Shown here: positions 1 through 5,464 of the stretch, piece after piece
How positions within the stretch are numbered: position 1 is the first letter of the stretch
How the letters are laid out: each line of letters begins with the position of its first letter
Source: Flavobacteriaceae bacterium
Lineage (GTDB): Bacteria; Bacteroidota; Bacteroidia; Flavobacteriales; Flavobacteriaceae
Length of the DNA: 5,464 bases
Assembly (NCBI GenBank): GCA_947461915.1
Contig: CANHNG010000145.1
Location: forward strand, 1 to 5,464
Direction: 5' to 3'
Program-made: the position numbers and the translations under genes
Notes under the pieces: model-generated
What the model was told of the DNA's origin: nothing
The model's database searches: none
Seen by the model: the letters and a program-made list of their open reading frames with translations, nothing else

Positions 1-850
1 ACATTAGTGTCAATTTCGATTGGTGATCTCCTGAAACAGGTATGCAAGTTGGGTGAATTTGTGTATAACAAGGATTAGCGAAAAACGCTCCTTTTTTATG
101 TATTTTCCAAGCTGCAGTTGCATTACTTCCCATGGCATAAGTAGACAGGAAGAATACATTTCCGTACCCACCAGAAGCAATAACAACAGCGTGAGCAGAG
201 TGTCGCTCTATTTCTCCTGAAACTAAATCACGAGCAATAATTCCTCTTGCTTTTCCGTCAACAACTACTAAATCTAACATTTCGTGACGTGCATGCGATT
301 TTATTTTGCCACGACCTATTTGACGATTCATCGCAGAATAAGCTCCTAACAATAATTGTTGTCCTGTTTGACCTTTTGCATAAAATGTTCTGGCTACCAA
401 TGTTCCTCCAAAAGAACGATTGTCTAATAATCCCCCATATTCTCTAGCCAATGGTACGCCTTGCATTACACATTGGTCAATTATATTAGTAGAAACTTCA
501 GCTAAACGGTGAACGTTTGCTTCACGAGAACGATAATCGCCTCCTTTAATAGTATCATAAAACAACCGGAAAGTAGAGTCTCCATCGCCTTGATAATTTT
601 TAGCTGCGTTAATTCCTCCTTGTGCAGCAATCGAGTGTGCACGACGTGGTGAATCTTGGAAGCAAAATGTTTTTACATTATAGCCCAATTCAGCCAAAGT
701 TGCAGCGGCAGAACTTCCGGCAAGTCCAGTTCCAACAACGATAATATCGATATTACGTTTGTTCGCTGGATTTACTAAATTTATATGATTTTTATAATTT
801 ATCCATTTGTCCGAAATTGGACCATTTGGAACTTTTGAGTCTAATGCCAT
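1..850 (-). CDS. sdhA: Succinate dehydrogenase flavoprotein subunit, N-terminal part (cut by left window edge)
   Basis: This is the FAD-carrying catalytic subunit of complex II, which oxidises succinate to fumarate on the cytoplasmic face of the membrane. I translated the minus strand from the ATG at 850-848 and found 283 open codons running off the window. The family is usually about 580-670 residues, so more than half is missing. Visible motifs, in order, are the dinucleotide-binding fold [12 protein letters not shown] (about residues 38-49), [15 protein letters not shown] (69-83) whose His72 matches the histidine that binds FAD covalently in this family, SFGGT (146-150), the second FAD-contacting stretch [12 protein letters not shown] (222-233), and QIHPTCIP (264-271), whose His266 corresponds to the substrate-site His of the HPTG motif. 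It starts 12 bp after the sdhC stop, so the two are very likely co-transcribed. Fumarate reductase is the alternative activity and cannot be separated by sequence alone, but the covalent-FAD His and the SdhC partner fit SdhA well. No frameshift or stop was seen. Confidence 0.96.
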   Translation of the reverse strand, partial: MALDSKVPNGPISDKWINYKNHINLVNPANKRNIDIIVVGTGLAGSSAAATLAELGYNVKTFCFQDSPRRAHSIAAQGGINAAKNYQGDGDSTFRLFYDTIKGGDYRSREANVHRLAEVSTNIIDQCVMQGVPLAREYGGLLDNRSFGGTLVARTFYAKGQTGQQLLLGAYSAMNRQIGRGKIKSHARHEMLDLVVVDGKARGIIARDLVSGEIERHSAHAVVIASGGYGNVFFLSTYAMGSNATAAWKIHKKGAFFANPCYTQIHPTCIPVSGDHQSKLTLM

Positions 851-862
851 TATAATTAACTA

Positions 863-1531
863 TTAAATATGATTAAAATGATGAAATAAAGCAATAAAAA
901 TAAATCCAAAAGGAACTACTATTGCAAAAGCATATCCTAATTTATGTAATGATTTTGAATATTTATTGTTAAACCCTACAGATTGAAACGACGAATTAAA
1001 ACCGTGCCACAAGTGCAATGACAATAGAACAAACGCAATACAATACAAACCAGTTCGAACTGGATTTTCAAATTTATGAACTAACTCTTCATAATATCTC
1101 GTTTCTTTTATGGCATTTACAGCGATATATTTATAGTTCATTTCAGCAAACCAAAAATCATACATATGCAATCCTAAGAAAGCCAAAACCACTACTCCAG
1201 AAATAATCATATTTCTTGAAGTCCAGGATGCGTTTGCTGCGCCATTATAATTTGCGTACTTAATTGGTCTAGCACTTCTGTTTTTCAAATCTAAAACAAA
1301 CCCCATAACGAAGTGAAAAATAACTCCAGCAATTAAAACGGGTTGCATTATAAATTGAATTACTGGATTATATCCCATAAAGTGTGACATTTCGTTGAAA
1401 GTATCAGCATTAAAAACAGACATTAGATTAATAAAAAAATGTAGGGATAAAAATGAAATCAAAAAAAGTCCCGAAAGTGCCATAGCCACTTTTTTTGCTA
1501 TGGATGACTTTAATAAGGTAGATTTTGCCAT
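863..1531 (-). CDS. sdhC: Succinate dehydrogenase cytochrome b subunit (di-heme membrane anchor)
   Basis: This 222-residue integral membrane protein anchors SdhAB and passes electrons to quinone, probably menaquinone. It resembles the single-subunit, five-helix, two-heme anchors of Bacillus subtilis SQR and Wolinella FrdC rather than the split SdhC/SdhD of E. coli. Hydrophobic segments lie at about 16-38, 57-80, 108-128, 159-178 and 198-217. Four histidines fall one per helix in the order expected for the heme ligands: His31 (SLHFF), His73 (IFHFV), His122 (GLHMY) and His173 (SLHLWHG). The heme assignment is by position and family knowledge. The ATG at 1531 is chosen because the MAKSTLLKSSIAKKVAMALSG start leads directly into helix 1 and because a promoter lies just upstream at 1564-1594. 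There is no Shine-Dalgarno sequence, which is normal for Bacteroidota. It is the first gene of the unit and is followed by sdhA after 12 bp. Confidence 0.95.
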   Translation of the reverse strand: MAKSTLLKSSIAKKVAMALSGLFLISFLSLHFFINLMSVFNADTFNEMSHFMGYNPVIQFIMQPVLIAGVIFHFVMGFVLDLKNRSARPIKYANYNGAANASWTSRNMIISGVVVLAFLGLHMYDFWFAEMNYKYIAVNAIKETRYYEELVHKFENPVRTGLYCIAFVLLSLHLWHGFNSSFQSVGFNNKYSKSLHKLGYAFAIVVPFGFIFIALFHHFNHI

Positions 1532-1563
1532 AAGAAATTGGAATAAAATTTATAAAAGTTGTG

Positions 1564-1594
1564 CAAAAATAAAGTAAATAGTAATGAACTACAA
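1564..1594 (-). promoter_or_regulatory. Bacteroidota-type promoter for the sdhCA operon
   Basis: On the minus strand, TATTTTTG (1571 down to 1564) matches the Bacteroidota -7 consensus TAnnTTTG exactly. TTG (1594 down to 1592) lies 20 bp upstream, within the spacing usual for the -33 element. It is the only exact minus-strand TAnnTTTG in the intergenic region. Transcription would start near 1557-1560, giving a leader of roughly 26-29 nt before the sdhC ATG. The start point is inferred. Confidence 0.72.
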
Positions 1595-1612
1595 CCTTTT
1601 CGTTACTATTTA
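1575..1612. repeat. Perfect 10-bp inverted repeat bracketing the sdhC -33 element
   Basis: TAAATAGTAA (1575-1584) and its exact complement TTACTATTTA (1603-1612) are separated by 18 nt. The -33 TTG of the sdhC promoter (1592-1594) sits inside the spacer, and the left arm lies between the -7 and -33 elements. Arm centres are 28 bp apart. The placement would suit a dimeric regulator of sdhCA, but no known operator is recognised and AT-rich DNA makes such repeats easier to get by chance. Confidence 0.4.
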
Positions 1613-1672
1613 TAATAAATCTAAAGTTGGTGATTAAGTCAACATAAACCCTTCTAAAACGGCCCTTTTTTG

Positions 1673-1694
1673 ACATATTATCATTATAATATGT
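1673..1694. repeat. Short perfect palindrome, 9-bp arms with 4-nt loop
   Basis: ACATATTAT (1673-1681) and ATAATATGT (1686-1694) are exact reverse complements around the loop CATT. It sits in the middle of the divergent region, away from either promoter core. It could be an operator-like site or a weak hairpin. It has almost no G or C, so a stable RNA stem or terminator is unlikely, and no T-tract follows. Confidence 0.35.
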
Positions 1695-1799
1695 ATGTTT
1701 TCGATGTTTTTACGTTTTAACACGTTTATTTTGAGACATCCGTTTATTTGACCTAGTAAAAAATATTATTTTGGTTTGTCAGAGAGATTTTTTTTAAAC

Positions 1800-1836
1800 A
1801 AACAAAAATTAATATGTTATTTTTCAATTTTTGTTT
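1800..1836. repeat. Perfect 11-bp inverted repeat just upstream of the pepP -7 element
   Basis: AAACAAAAATT (1800-1810) and AATTTTTGTTT (1826-1836) are exact complements separated by 15 nt. The right arm ends 10 bp before the TACTTTTG element at 1847. Arm centres are 26 bp apart. The location fits a regulator site over the upstream promoter region, but both arms are simple A/T-rich sequence and no regulator is known from this window. Confidence 0.35.
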
Positions 1837-1846
1837 CCAAAGTATC

Positions 1847-1854
1847 TACTTTTG
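1847..1854 (+). promoter_or_regulatory. Candidate -7 element for pepP
   Basis: TACTTTTG matches the Bacteroidota -7 consensus TAnnTTTG and is the only exact plus-strand match in the intergenic region. It would place the transcription start near 1860, about 20 nt before the pepP ATG. The -33 element is poor: there is no TTG at 17-23 bp spacing. The nearest TTG (1831-1833) is only 13 bp upstream, inside the right arm of the 1800-1836 inverted repeat. The promoter may therefore be weak or need an activator. Confidence 0.5.
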
Positions 1855-1882
1855 ATTACTCAAAGTAAAAATCCGAATTGTT

Positions 1883-3175
1883 ATGAAATACCATCAAATC
1901 GACCAACAACTTTTCATAAAAAACCGCGCGAAATTTACAGCCCAAATGAAGCCCAAAAGCGTGGCGGTTTTTAACTCTAATGACATATATCCCGTCTCTG
2001 CTGACAGCACTTTAGCTTTTGCGCAACATCGTGATATTTTTTACTTATCTGGAGTTGATCAAGAAGAAAGTATTTTGCTGCTGTTTCCGGATGCCCCTTA
2101 CGAAAACCAAAGAGAAATGCTATTCTTGAAAGAAACCAGTGAACACATCGCGATTTGGGAAGGTGAAAAACTGAACAAAAACCAAGCTTTTGAAGTTTCA
2201 GGAATTAAAACCGTGCATTGGTTACAAGATTTCGAAAAGGTATTGTCCGAAATGATGACCTATTGCGACACTATTTACATCAACACAAACGAACATTATC
2301 GCGCCAAGGTGGAAACCGAAACGCGTGAAGCCCGATTTGTAAAATGGTGGAAGTCCAACTACCCGGCACATCAAGTGGCAAAAAGCAATCCTATTTTGCA
2401 AAGATTGCGCTCCGTTAAAGAAAGTGAAGAATTGGATTTGATCCAAAATGCCTGCAACATTACTGAAAAAGGGTTCAGGAGATTACTTCCTTTTGTAAAA
2501 CCAAACGTAATGGAATACGAAATTGAAGCAGAATTGATACACGAATTTATTCGAAATCGTTCCAAAGGTTTTGCCTACACGCCGATAATTGCTTCGGGTA
2601 ATAATGCTAATGTTTTACATTATATCGAAAACAACCGGCAATGCAATGCGGGAGATTTAATCTTGCTTGACGTTGCCGCTGAATATGCCAATTATTCGAG
2701 TGATTTAACTAGGACAATACCTATTTCAGGACGTTACAACGACAGGCAAAAAGCGGTTTATAATGCGGTTTTACGGGTTAAAAATGAAGCAACTAAAATG
2801 CTTACCCCAGGAACACTTTGGAAAGAACATCATATTGAAGTAGGAAAAATTATGACCTCGGAATTGCTTGGTTTGGGTCTTTTGGACAAAGCCGATGTAC
2901 AAAACGAAAACCAAGATTGGCCAGCCTATAAAAAATATTTTATGCACGGCACCTTCCATCATATGGGATTAGACACACACGATTACGGAATCCTGACCGA
3001 ACCGATGCAGGCCAATATGGTTTTTACCGTAGAGCCAGGAATCTACATCCCAGCAGAAGGTTTTGGCATTCGATTAGAGGATAATGTAGTCGTTCAGGAA
3101 ACAGGCGAGCCGTATAACCTGATGCGAAATATTCCGATTGAAGTGGAGGAAATAGAGAGTTTGATGAACAGTTAA
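1883..3175 (+). CDS. pepP: Xaa-Pro aminopeptidase (M24B, aminopeptidase P)
   Basis: This cytoplasmic metallopeptidase removes an N-terminal residue from peptides with proline in the second position. Its 430 residues are close to E. coli PepP (441). The N-terminal aminopeptidase-P (AMP_N) domain spans about 5-145, with the typical stretches SADSTLAFAQHRDIFYLSG and ESILLLFP. The pita-bread M24 domain spans about 180-410. All five dinuclear-metal ligands can be placed by alignment with E. coli AMPP: Asp263 (LLDVAAEY), Asp274 (SSDLTRT), His359 (MHGTFHHMGLD), Glu384 (FTVEPGIYI) and Glu399 (GIRLEDNVVV). The accessory active-site histidines correspond to His246, His355 and His366. There is no signal peptide or membrane segment. 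The ATG at 1883 fits the AMP_N start and lies about 20 nt after the predicted transcription start. It is a single-gene unit, divergent from sdhC and convergent with sufD. A prolidase (dipeptidase) is the alternative, but the domain layout and the MHGxxHxxGLDxHD motif favour aminopeptidase P. Confidence 0.93.
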   Translation: MKYHQIDQQLFIKNRAKFTAQMKPKSVAVFNSNDIYPVSADSTLAFAQHRDIFYLSGVDQEESILLLFPDAPYENQREMLFLKETSEHIAIWEGEKLNKNQAFEVSGIKTVHWLQDFEKVLSEMMTYCDTIYINTNEHYRAKVETETREARFVKWWKSNYPAHQVAKSNPILQRLRSVKESEELDLIQNACNITEKGFRRLLPFVKPNVMEYEIEAELIHEFIRNRSKGFAYTPIIASGNNANVLHYIENNRQCNAGDLILLDVAAEYANYSSDLTRTIPISGRYNDRQKAVYNAVLRVKNEATKMLTPGTLWKEHHIEVGKIMTSELLGLGLLDKADVQNENQDWPAYKKYFMHGTFHHMGLDTHDYGILTEPMQANMVFTVEPGIYIPAEGFGIRLEDNVVVQETGEPYNLMRNIPIEVEEIESLMNS

Positions 3176-3218
3176 ATTTGTTATCTCTTACGATCACTAA
3201 ATTTTTCCGTTATTAAAA

Positions 3219-3228
3219 TTTTTTTTTT
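3219..3228. repeat. Ten-base T homopolymer in the pepP-sufD gap
   Basis: There is an uninterrupted run of ten T on the plus strand, 44 bp after the pepP stop and before a short GGGA/TCCC hairpin (about 3229-3243). It is preceded by A-rich rather than GC-rich sequence, so it is not a canonical terminator tail for pepP. A tract of this length could vary in length between isolates. It lies outside any coding region, so no phase-variation role is implied. Confidence 0.5.
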
Positions 3229-3289
3229 GGGATATTAATTCCCTAACCTGAATTTGATGTGAATGGTATTGTGGGGAGATTGAAGAAAT

Positions 3290-3326
3290 AAAAAAACCCG
3301 ACAGGCTTTTAAAACCTGTCGGGTTT
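3290..3326. terminator. Strong hairpin terminator between convergent pepP and sufD
   Basis: AAACCCGACAGG (3294-3305) and CCTGTCGGGTTT (3315-3326) form a perfect 12-bp stem with a 9-nt loop. Read on the minus strand, downstream of sufD, the stem runs into a continuous T stretch down to 3290 followed by ATTTC, making a good intrinsic terminator for the suf operon. Read on the plus strand the tail is weaker (TTT, then AACTTTATAATT), though the same stem probably also stops pepP transcripts. The sufD stop codon is only 15 bp away. Confidence 0.88.
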
Positions 3327-3340
3327 AACTTTATAATTAA

Positions 3341-4657
3341 CTACAAATCAAATCCTATTTTCACGCCTAATTTATTGGCGATAATAGTGGTAATGCGTTT
3401 TTTGAGTTCTGGTATTTTGATGTTTTCGATAACTACGTTCGAGAAAGCGTACATCAATAAGGCTTTGGCTTCTTTTTTCGGGATGCCACGGGCTTGCATA
3501 TAGAACATGGCGGTTTCGTCTAATTGTCCAACGGTACAACCGTGGGAACATTTTACGTCATCGGCAAAAATTTCCAATTGTGGTTTGGCATTTATTGTTG
3601 ACTTGTCGCCTAACAAAATGTTGTTGCTTTTTTGGAAAGCATTTGTTTTTTGGGCTTCTTTCTCGACATATACTTTCCCGTTGAAAACACCAGTGGAACG
3701 ATCTGAAAAAATACCTTTATAATCCTGGAAACTTTCGCAATTTGGAGTTGCATGATTTACCAAAGTATAATGATCCACATGTTGTTTCTCGCCAATAATT
3801 GTGATTCCGTTTAGTGTGCTAGTCAGTCGTTCTCCAAAATGGTAGAAATTCAGGTTGTTTCGGGTCAAATTTCCCCCGAAAGAGAAGGTATGAACCGATA
3901 CATGGCTTTCTTTTTGTTGAGAAACAAAGGTGTTGTCAATTAGATTGGCTTCGTGGTTGTCATTTTGGATTTTATAATAATCCACGATGGCACGTTTCTG
4001 AGCAAAAATCTCGGTAACCGAGTTGGTCAAAACCGGATTTTCGTTTAAACTTTGATGTCTTTCGATGATTTGAACGTGTGAATTCTCGCCCACAATCACC
4101 AAGTTTCTTGGCTGTACCAAAAGTGCTGCTTCTGAACCGGTTGAGAAATACATAATCTCGATGGGTTTGTCCGCCACTTTGCTTTTCGGAATATTGATAT
4201 AAGCTCCTTCATTGGCAAAAGCCGTATTCAGAGAAGTTAAACTTTCGTCCTTGCTCGCCACTTTATTAAAATAAGTATCGATAACCATTTTGTATTTTGG
4301 CTTATTCAATGCCGATGACATCAAGCAAACATCTATTCCTTCATGAGTCGTGGAAGATAAATTTGAACTAAAAACACCGTCGATAAAGACCACTTTATAA
4401 GTATCTATTTCGTGTAAAAAGTATTTTTTTACATCTCTGAATTCAATAGCCGTTTCGTTTTTTGGGAATACGCTAAAGTCATTTTTCAGAATGGCATTCA
4501 GCGAAGTATATTTCCAGGCCTCGTCTTTTTTAGTTGGGAAACCTTTATTTTCAAAGTTTTTTAAAGCCGAAGTTCGTACATCATGAAGTTCGGTTTGAAC
4601 ATCGACGCGCTCTTCAAAAGCCATAAAAGACGATAGTAATTTTTCTTTTAATTCCAT
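3341..4657 (-). CDS. sufD: Fe-S cluster assembly protein SufD
   Basis: SufD pairs with SufB on the SufC ATPase dimer to form the SufBC2D scaffold, which builds Fe-S clusters in the cytoplasm and delivers them to apo-proteins. The 438 residues are similar in length to E. coli SufD (423). The N-terminal helical part (about 1-60) contains FPTKKDEAWKYTSL (40-53), matching the conserved E-x-W-[KR]-Y/F-T segment of SufD. A long beta-helix core follows (about 150-370). The C-terminal helical domain, which contacts SufC, starts with DDVKCSHGCTVGQLDE (366-381). Within it Cys370 and His372 match the Cys358/His360 pair of E. coli SufD, and the His is needed for cluster assembly there. Then come the conserved FYMQARGIPKKEAKALLMYAF (385-405) and the C-terminus. 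The ATG at 4657 has an A-rich leader and no Shine-Dalgarno sequence. It follows sufC after 79 bp of heptamer repeats and is followed by the terminator at 3290-3326, so it ends the visible transcription unit. Confidence 0.95.
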   Translation of the reverse strand: MELKEKLLSSFMAFEERVDVQTELHDVRTSALKNFENKGFPTKKDEAWKYTSLNAILKNDFSVFPKNETAIEFRDVKKYFLHEIDTYKVVFIDGVFSSNLSSTTHEGIDVCLMSSALNKPKYKMVIDTYFNKVASKDESLTSLNTAFANEGAYINIPKSKVADKPIEIMYFSTGSEAALLVQPRNLVIVGENSHVQIIERHQSLNENPVLTNSVTEIFAQKRAIVDYYKIQNDNHEANLIDNTFVSQQKESHVSVHTFSFGGNLTRNNLNFYHFGERLTSTLNGITIIGEKQHVDHYTLVNHATPNCESFQDYKGIFSDRSTGVFNGKVYVEKEAQKTNAFQKSNNILLGDKSTINAKPQLEIFADDVKCSHGCTVGQLDETAMFYMQARGIPKKEAKALLMYAFSNVVIENIKIPELKKRITTIIANKLGVKIGFDL

Positions 4658-4667
4658 ATTCTTTATT

Positions 4668-4731
4668 GTTTAAAGTTTAAGGTTTAAAAGTTTAAAGTTA
4701 TCGTGCTAACTTTAAACTTTAGACTTTAAAC
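4668..4731. repeat. GTTTAAA heptamer array folded as an inverted repeat in the sufC-sufD spacer
   Basis: From 4668 the plus strand reads as four head-to-tail units (GTTTAAA, GTTTAAG, GTTTAAAA, GTTTAAA) and a partial GTTA. After the six bases TCGTGC it reads as a partial TAAC and three units in the opposite orientation (TTTAAAC, TTTAGAC, TTTAAAC), ending at 4731. The inner arms 4687-4700 and 4707-4720 pair perfectly over 14 bp, and the outer ends 4668-4675 and 4724-4731 pair over 8 bp. The left side carries about one extra unit, forming an asymmetric internal loop. In the mRNA this would be a long A-U-rich hairpin between sufC and sufD. There is no T-tract or GC-rich stem, so it is not an obvious terminator. 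Confidence 0.8.
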
Positions 4732-4736
4732 AAATT

Positions 4737-5464
4737 TTAAGCTTCTTGTTCTTGTTTAATCCAGTCGTATCCTTTTTCTTCCAATTCTAATGCTAATGAA
4801 GCATCACCTGATTTCACAATTTTTCCATTGTATAAGACATGAACAAAATCAGGAACAATATAATCAAGAAGTCTTTGGTAATGGGTGATAACGATAATGG
4901 CGTTTTTGTCGCTTTTCAATTTGTTTACCCCATTGGCAACAATTCTAAGCGCATCAATATCCAATCCTGAATCCGTTTCGTCCAGAATGGCTAATTTAGG
5001 CTCCAACATGGCCATTTGAAAAATCTCATTACGTTTTTTCTCTCCACCAGAAAATCCCTCGTTAAGAGAACGGGATAAAAATTTACGGTCGATTTCCAAT
5101 AATTCTGACTTCTCCCGAATCACTTTTAGCATTTGGTTGGCAGGCATTTCCTCCTGGCCGTTTGCTTTGCGGGTTTCGTTAATGGCGGTTCTCATAAAGT
5201 TAGTCACCGAAACTCCCGGGATTTCAACAGGATATTGAAATGATAAGAACACTCCTTTGTGGGCTCTTTCTTCAGGAGCCAATTCCGAAAGATCTTCTCC
5301 ATCTAAAGAGATTGCTCCTTCGGTCACTTCGTAATTTTCGTTTCCAGCAATAATGGAAGCAAGCGTACTTTTTCCGGCACCGTTTGGTCCCATAATCGCA
5401 TGGATTTCTCCAGCTTTCACTTCAAGGTTTATTCCTTTTAATATTTCTTTGTCTCCAATGGAGG
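4737..5464 (-). CDS. sufC: Fe-S cluster assembly ATPase SufC (5' end cut by right window edge)
   Basis: SufC is the cytoplasmic ABC-type ATPase that drives the SufBCD scaffold; it is not a transporter. The reading frame stays open to the right edge: upstream of the GTG at 5420 the same frame reads SIGDKEILKGINLE, typical SufC N-terminal sequence. That GTG is therefore an internal Val codon and the true start lies outside, probably about 10 codons further. From the first whole codon (5462-5460) 241 residues are visible, against about 248-250 for the family. Numbering from that codon, the motifs are Walker A GPNGAGKST (25-33, positions 5390-5364), Q-loop Gln76 in LSFQYPVEIPGV, ABC signature FSGGEKKRNEI (137-147), Walker B LAILDETDSGLD (157-168, with Asp161 and catalytic Glu162) and switch His194 (VITHYQR). 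The D-E-T-D-S-G-L-D Walker B/D-loop and SFQYP motif are SufC-specific. It lies upstream of sufD, and sufB is expected further upstream, beyond the window. Confidence 0.95.
   Translation of the reverse strand, partial: SIGDKEILKGINLEVKAGEIHAIMGPNGAGKSTLASIIAGNENYEVTEGAISLDGEDLSELAPEERAHKGVFLSFQYPVEIPGVSVTNFMRTAINETRKANGQEEMPANQMLKVIREKSELLEIDRKFLSRSLNEGFSGGEKKRNEIFQMAMLEPKLAILDETDSGLDIDALRIVANGVNKLKSDKNAIIVITHYQRLLDYIVPDFVHVLYNGKIVKSGDASLALELEEKGYDWIKQEQEA

Larger units (their letters stand above)
1532..1882. other. Divergent intergenic region between sdhC and pepP
   Basis: This 351-bp stretch between the two divergent start codons holds no convincing gene. It contains the sdhC promoter near its left end, a candidate pepP promoter near its right end, and three perfect inverted repeats (1575-1612, 1673-1694, 1800-1836). 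The middle part, about 1620-1790, is AT-rich with several short T-runs and shows nothing else I can identify. I see no tRNA or riboswitch-like conserved structure. Confidence 0.7.

Noticed and set aside
1..850. sdhA as a pseudogene because it is short
   Set aside because: The frame is open from the ATG at 850 to the left edge with all expected N-terminal motifs; it is cut only by the window boundary.
1018..1206. Plus-strand open frame inside sdhC
   Set aside because: It lies wholly antisense to the well-supported sdhC gene, has no promoter signal, and its composition is that expected of an antisense shadow.
1428..1676. Minus-strand 82-codon open frame overlapping the sdhC start and upstream region
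   Set aside because: It runs in a different frame across the sdhC start codon and through the sdhC promoter, is low-complexity (F/I/Y-rich from AT-rich DNA), and matches no family I recognise.
3507..3722. Plus-strand open frame antisense to sufD
   Set aside because: It mirrors the conserved SufD C-terminal coding sequence and shows no family resemblance or start context of its own.
4668..4731. CRISPR array or intrinsic terminator/attenuator at the sufC-sufD spacer
   Set aside because: The repeats are contiguous 7-mers with no spacers, which rules out CRISPR. The stem has almost no G/C and no following T-run, so termination between sufC and sufD is not supported.
1..5464. A mobile element, phage, toxin-antitoxin, defence or other new multi-gene system
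   Set aside because: All substantial coding capacity is taken by sdhA, sdhC, pepP, sufD and sufC, all recognisable housekeeping genes with intact motifs. No transposase, integrase, terminal repeats or target duplications were seen.

Overview
The window looks like chromosomal housekeeping DNA from a flavobacterium (phylum Bacteroidota, Flavobacterium or a close relative). Four things point this way. The DNA is AT-rich. Start codons lack Shine-Dalgarno sequences and follow A/T-rich leaders. Both divergent promoters have the Bacteroidota -7 element TAnnTTTG. The proteins are of the flavobacterial type: a B. subtilis-like five-helix SdhC followed by SdhA, and SufC followed by SufD. The genus is inferred and was not tested by a search.

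Layout from left to right. Positions 1-850 (minus) hold the N-terminal 283 residues of the succinate dehydrogenase flavoprotein SdhA, cut by the left edge. Positions 863-1531 (minus) hold the complete di-heme membrane anchor SdhC, 12 bp upstream of sdhA, so the two form the start of an sdhC-sdhA(-sdhB) operon. A 351-bp divergent intergenic region (1532-1882) carries an sdhC promoter, a weaker pepP promoter and three perfect inverted repeats. Positions 1883-3175 (plus) hold a complete M24B Xaa-Pro aminopeptidase with every metal ligand present. A convergent gap (3176-3340) carries a 10-T tract and a strong 12-bp-stem terminator that mainly serves the minus strand. Positions 3341-4657 (minus) hold complete sufD. 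A 79-bp spacer made almost entirely of GTTTAAA-like heptamers in inverted orientation separates it from sufC (4737 to the right edge, minus), which lacks about its first ten codons.

The genes form three transcription units. sdhCA makes complex II, which passes electrons from succinate to (probably mena)quinone. SufC and SufD are the ATPase and scaffold partner of the SufBCD Fe-S cluster assembly complex. The third Sdh subunit (SdhB, outside the window) needs Fe-S clusters, so the Suf system would supply it, but adjacency here does not prove co-regulation. pepP is a stand-alone cytoplasmic peptidase gene.

I found no mobile element, CRISPR array, tRNA, rRNA, riboswitch or defence system, and no evidence of a previously undescribed protein system. 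The least-explained sequence is non-coding: the heptamer hairpin between sufC and sufD, the inverted repeats around the two divergent promoters, and a terminator that may belong to a dispersed family.
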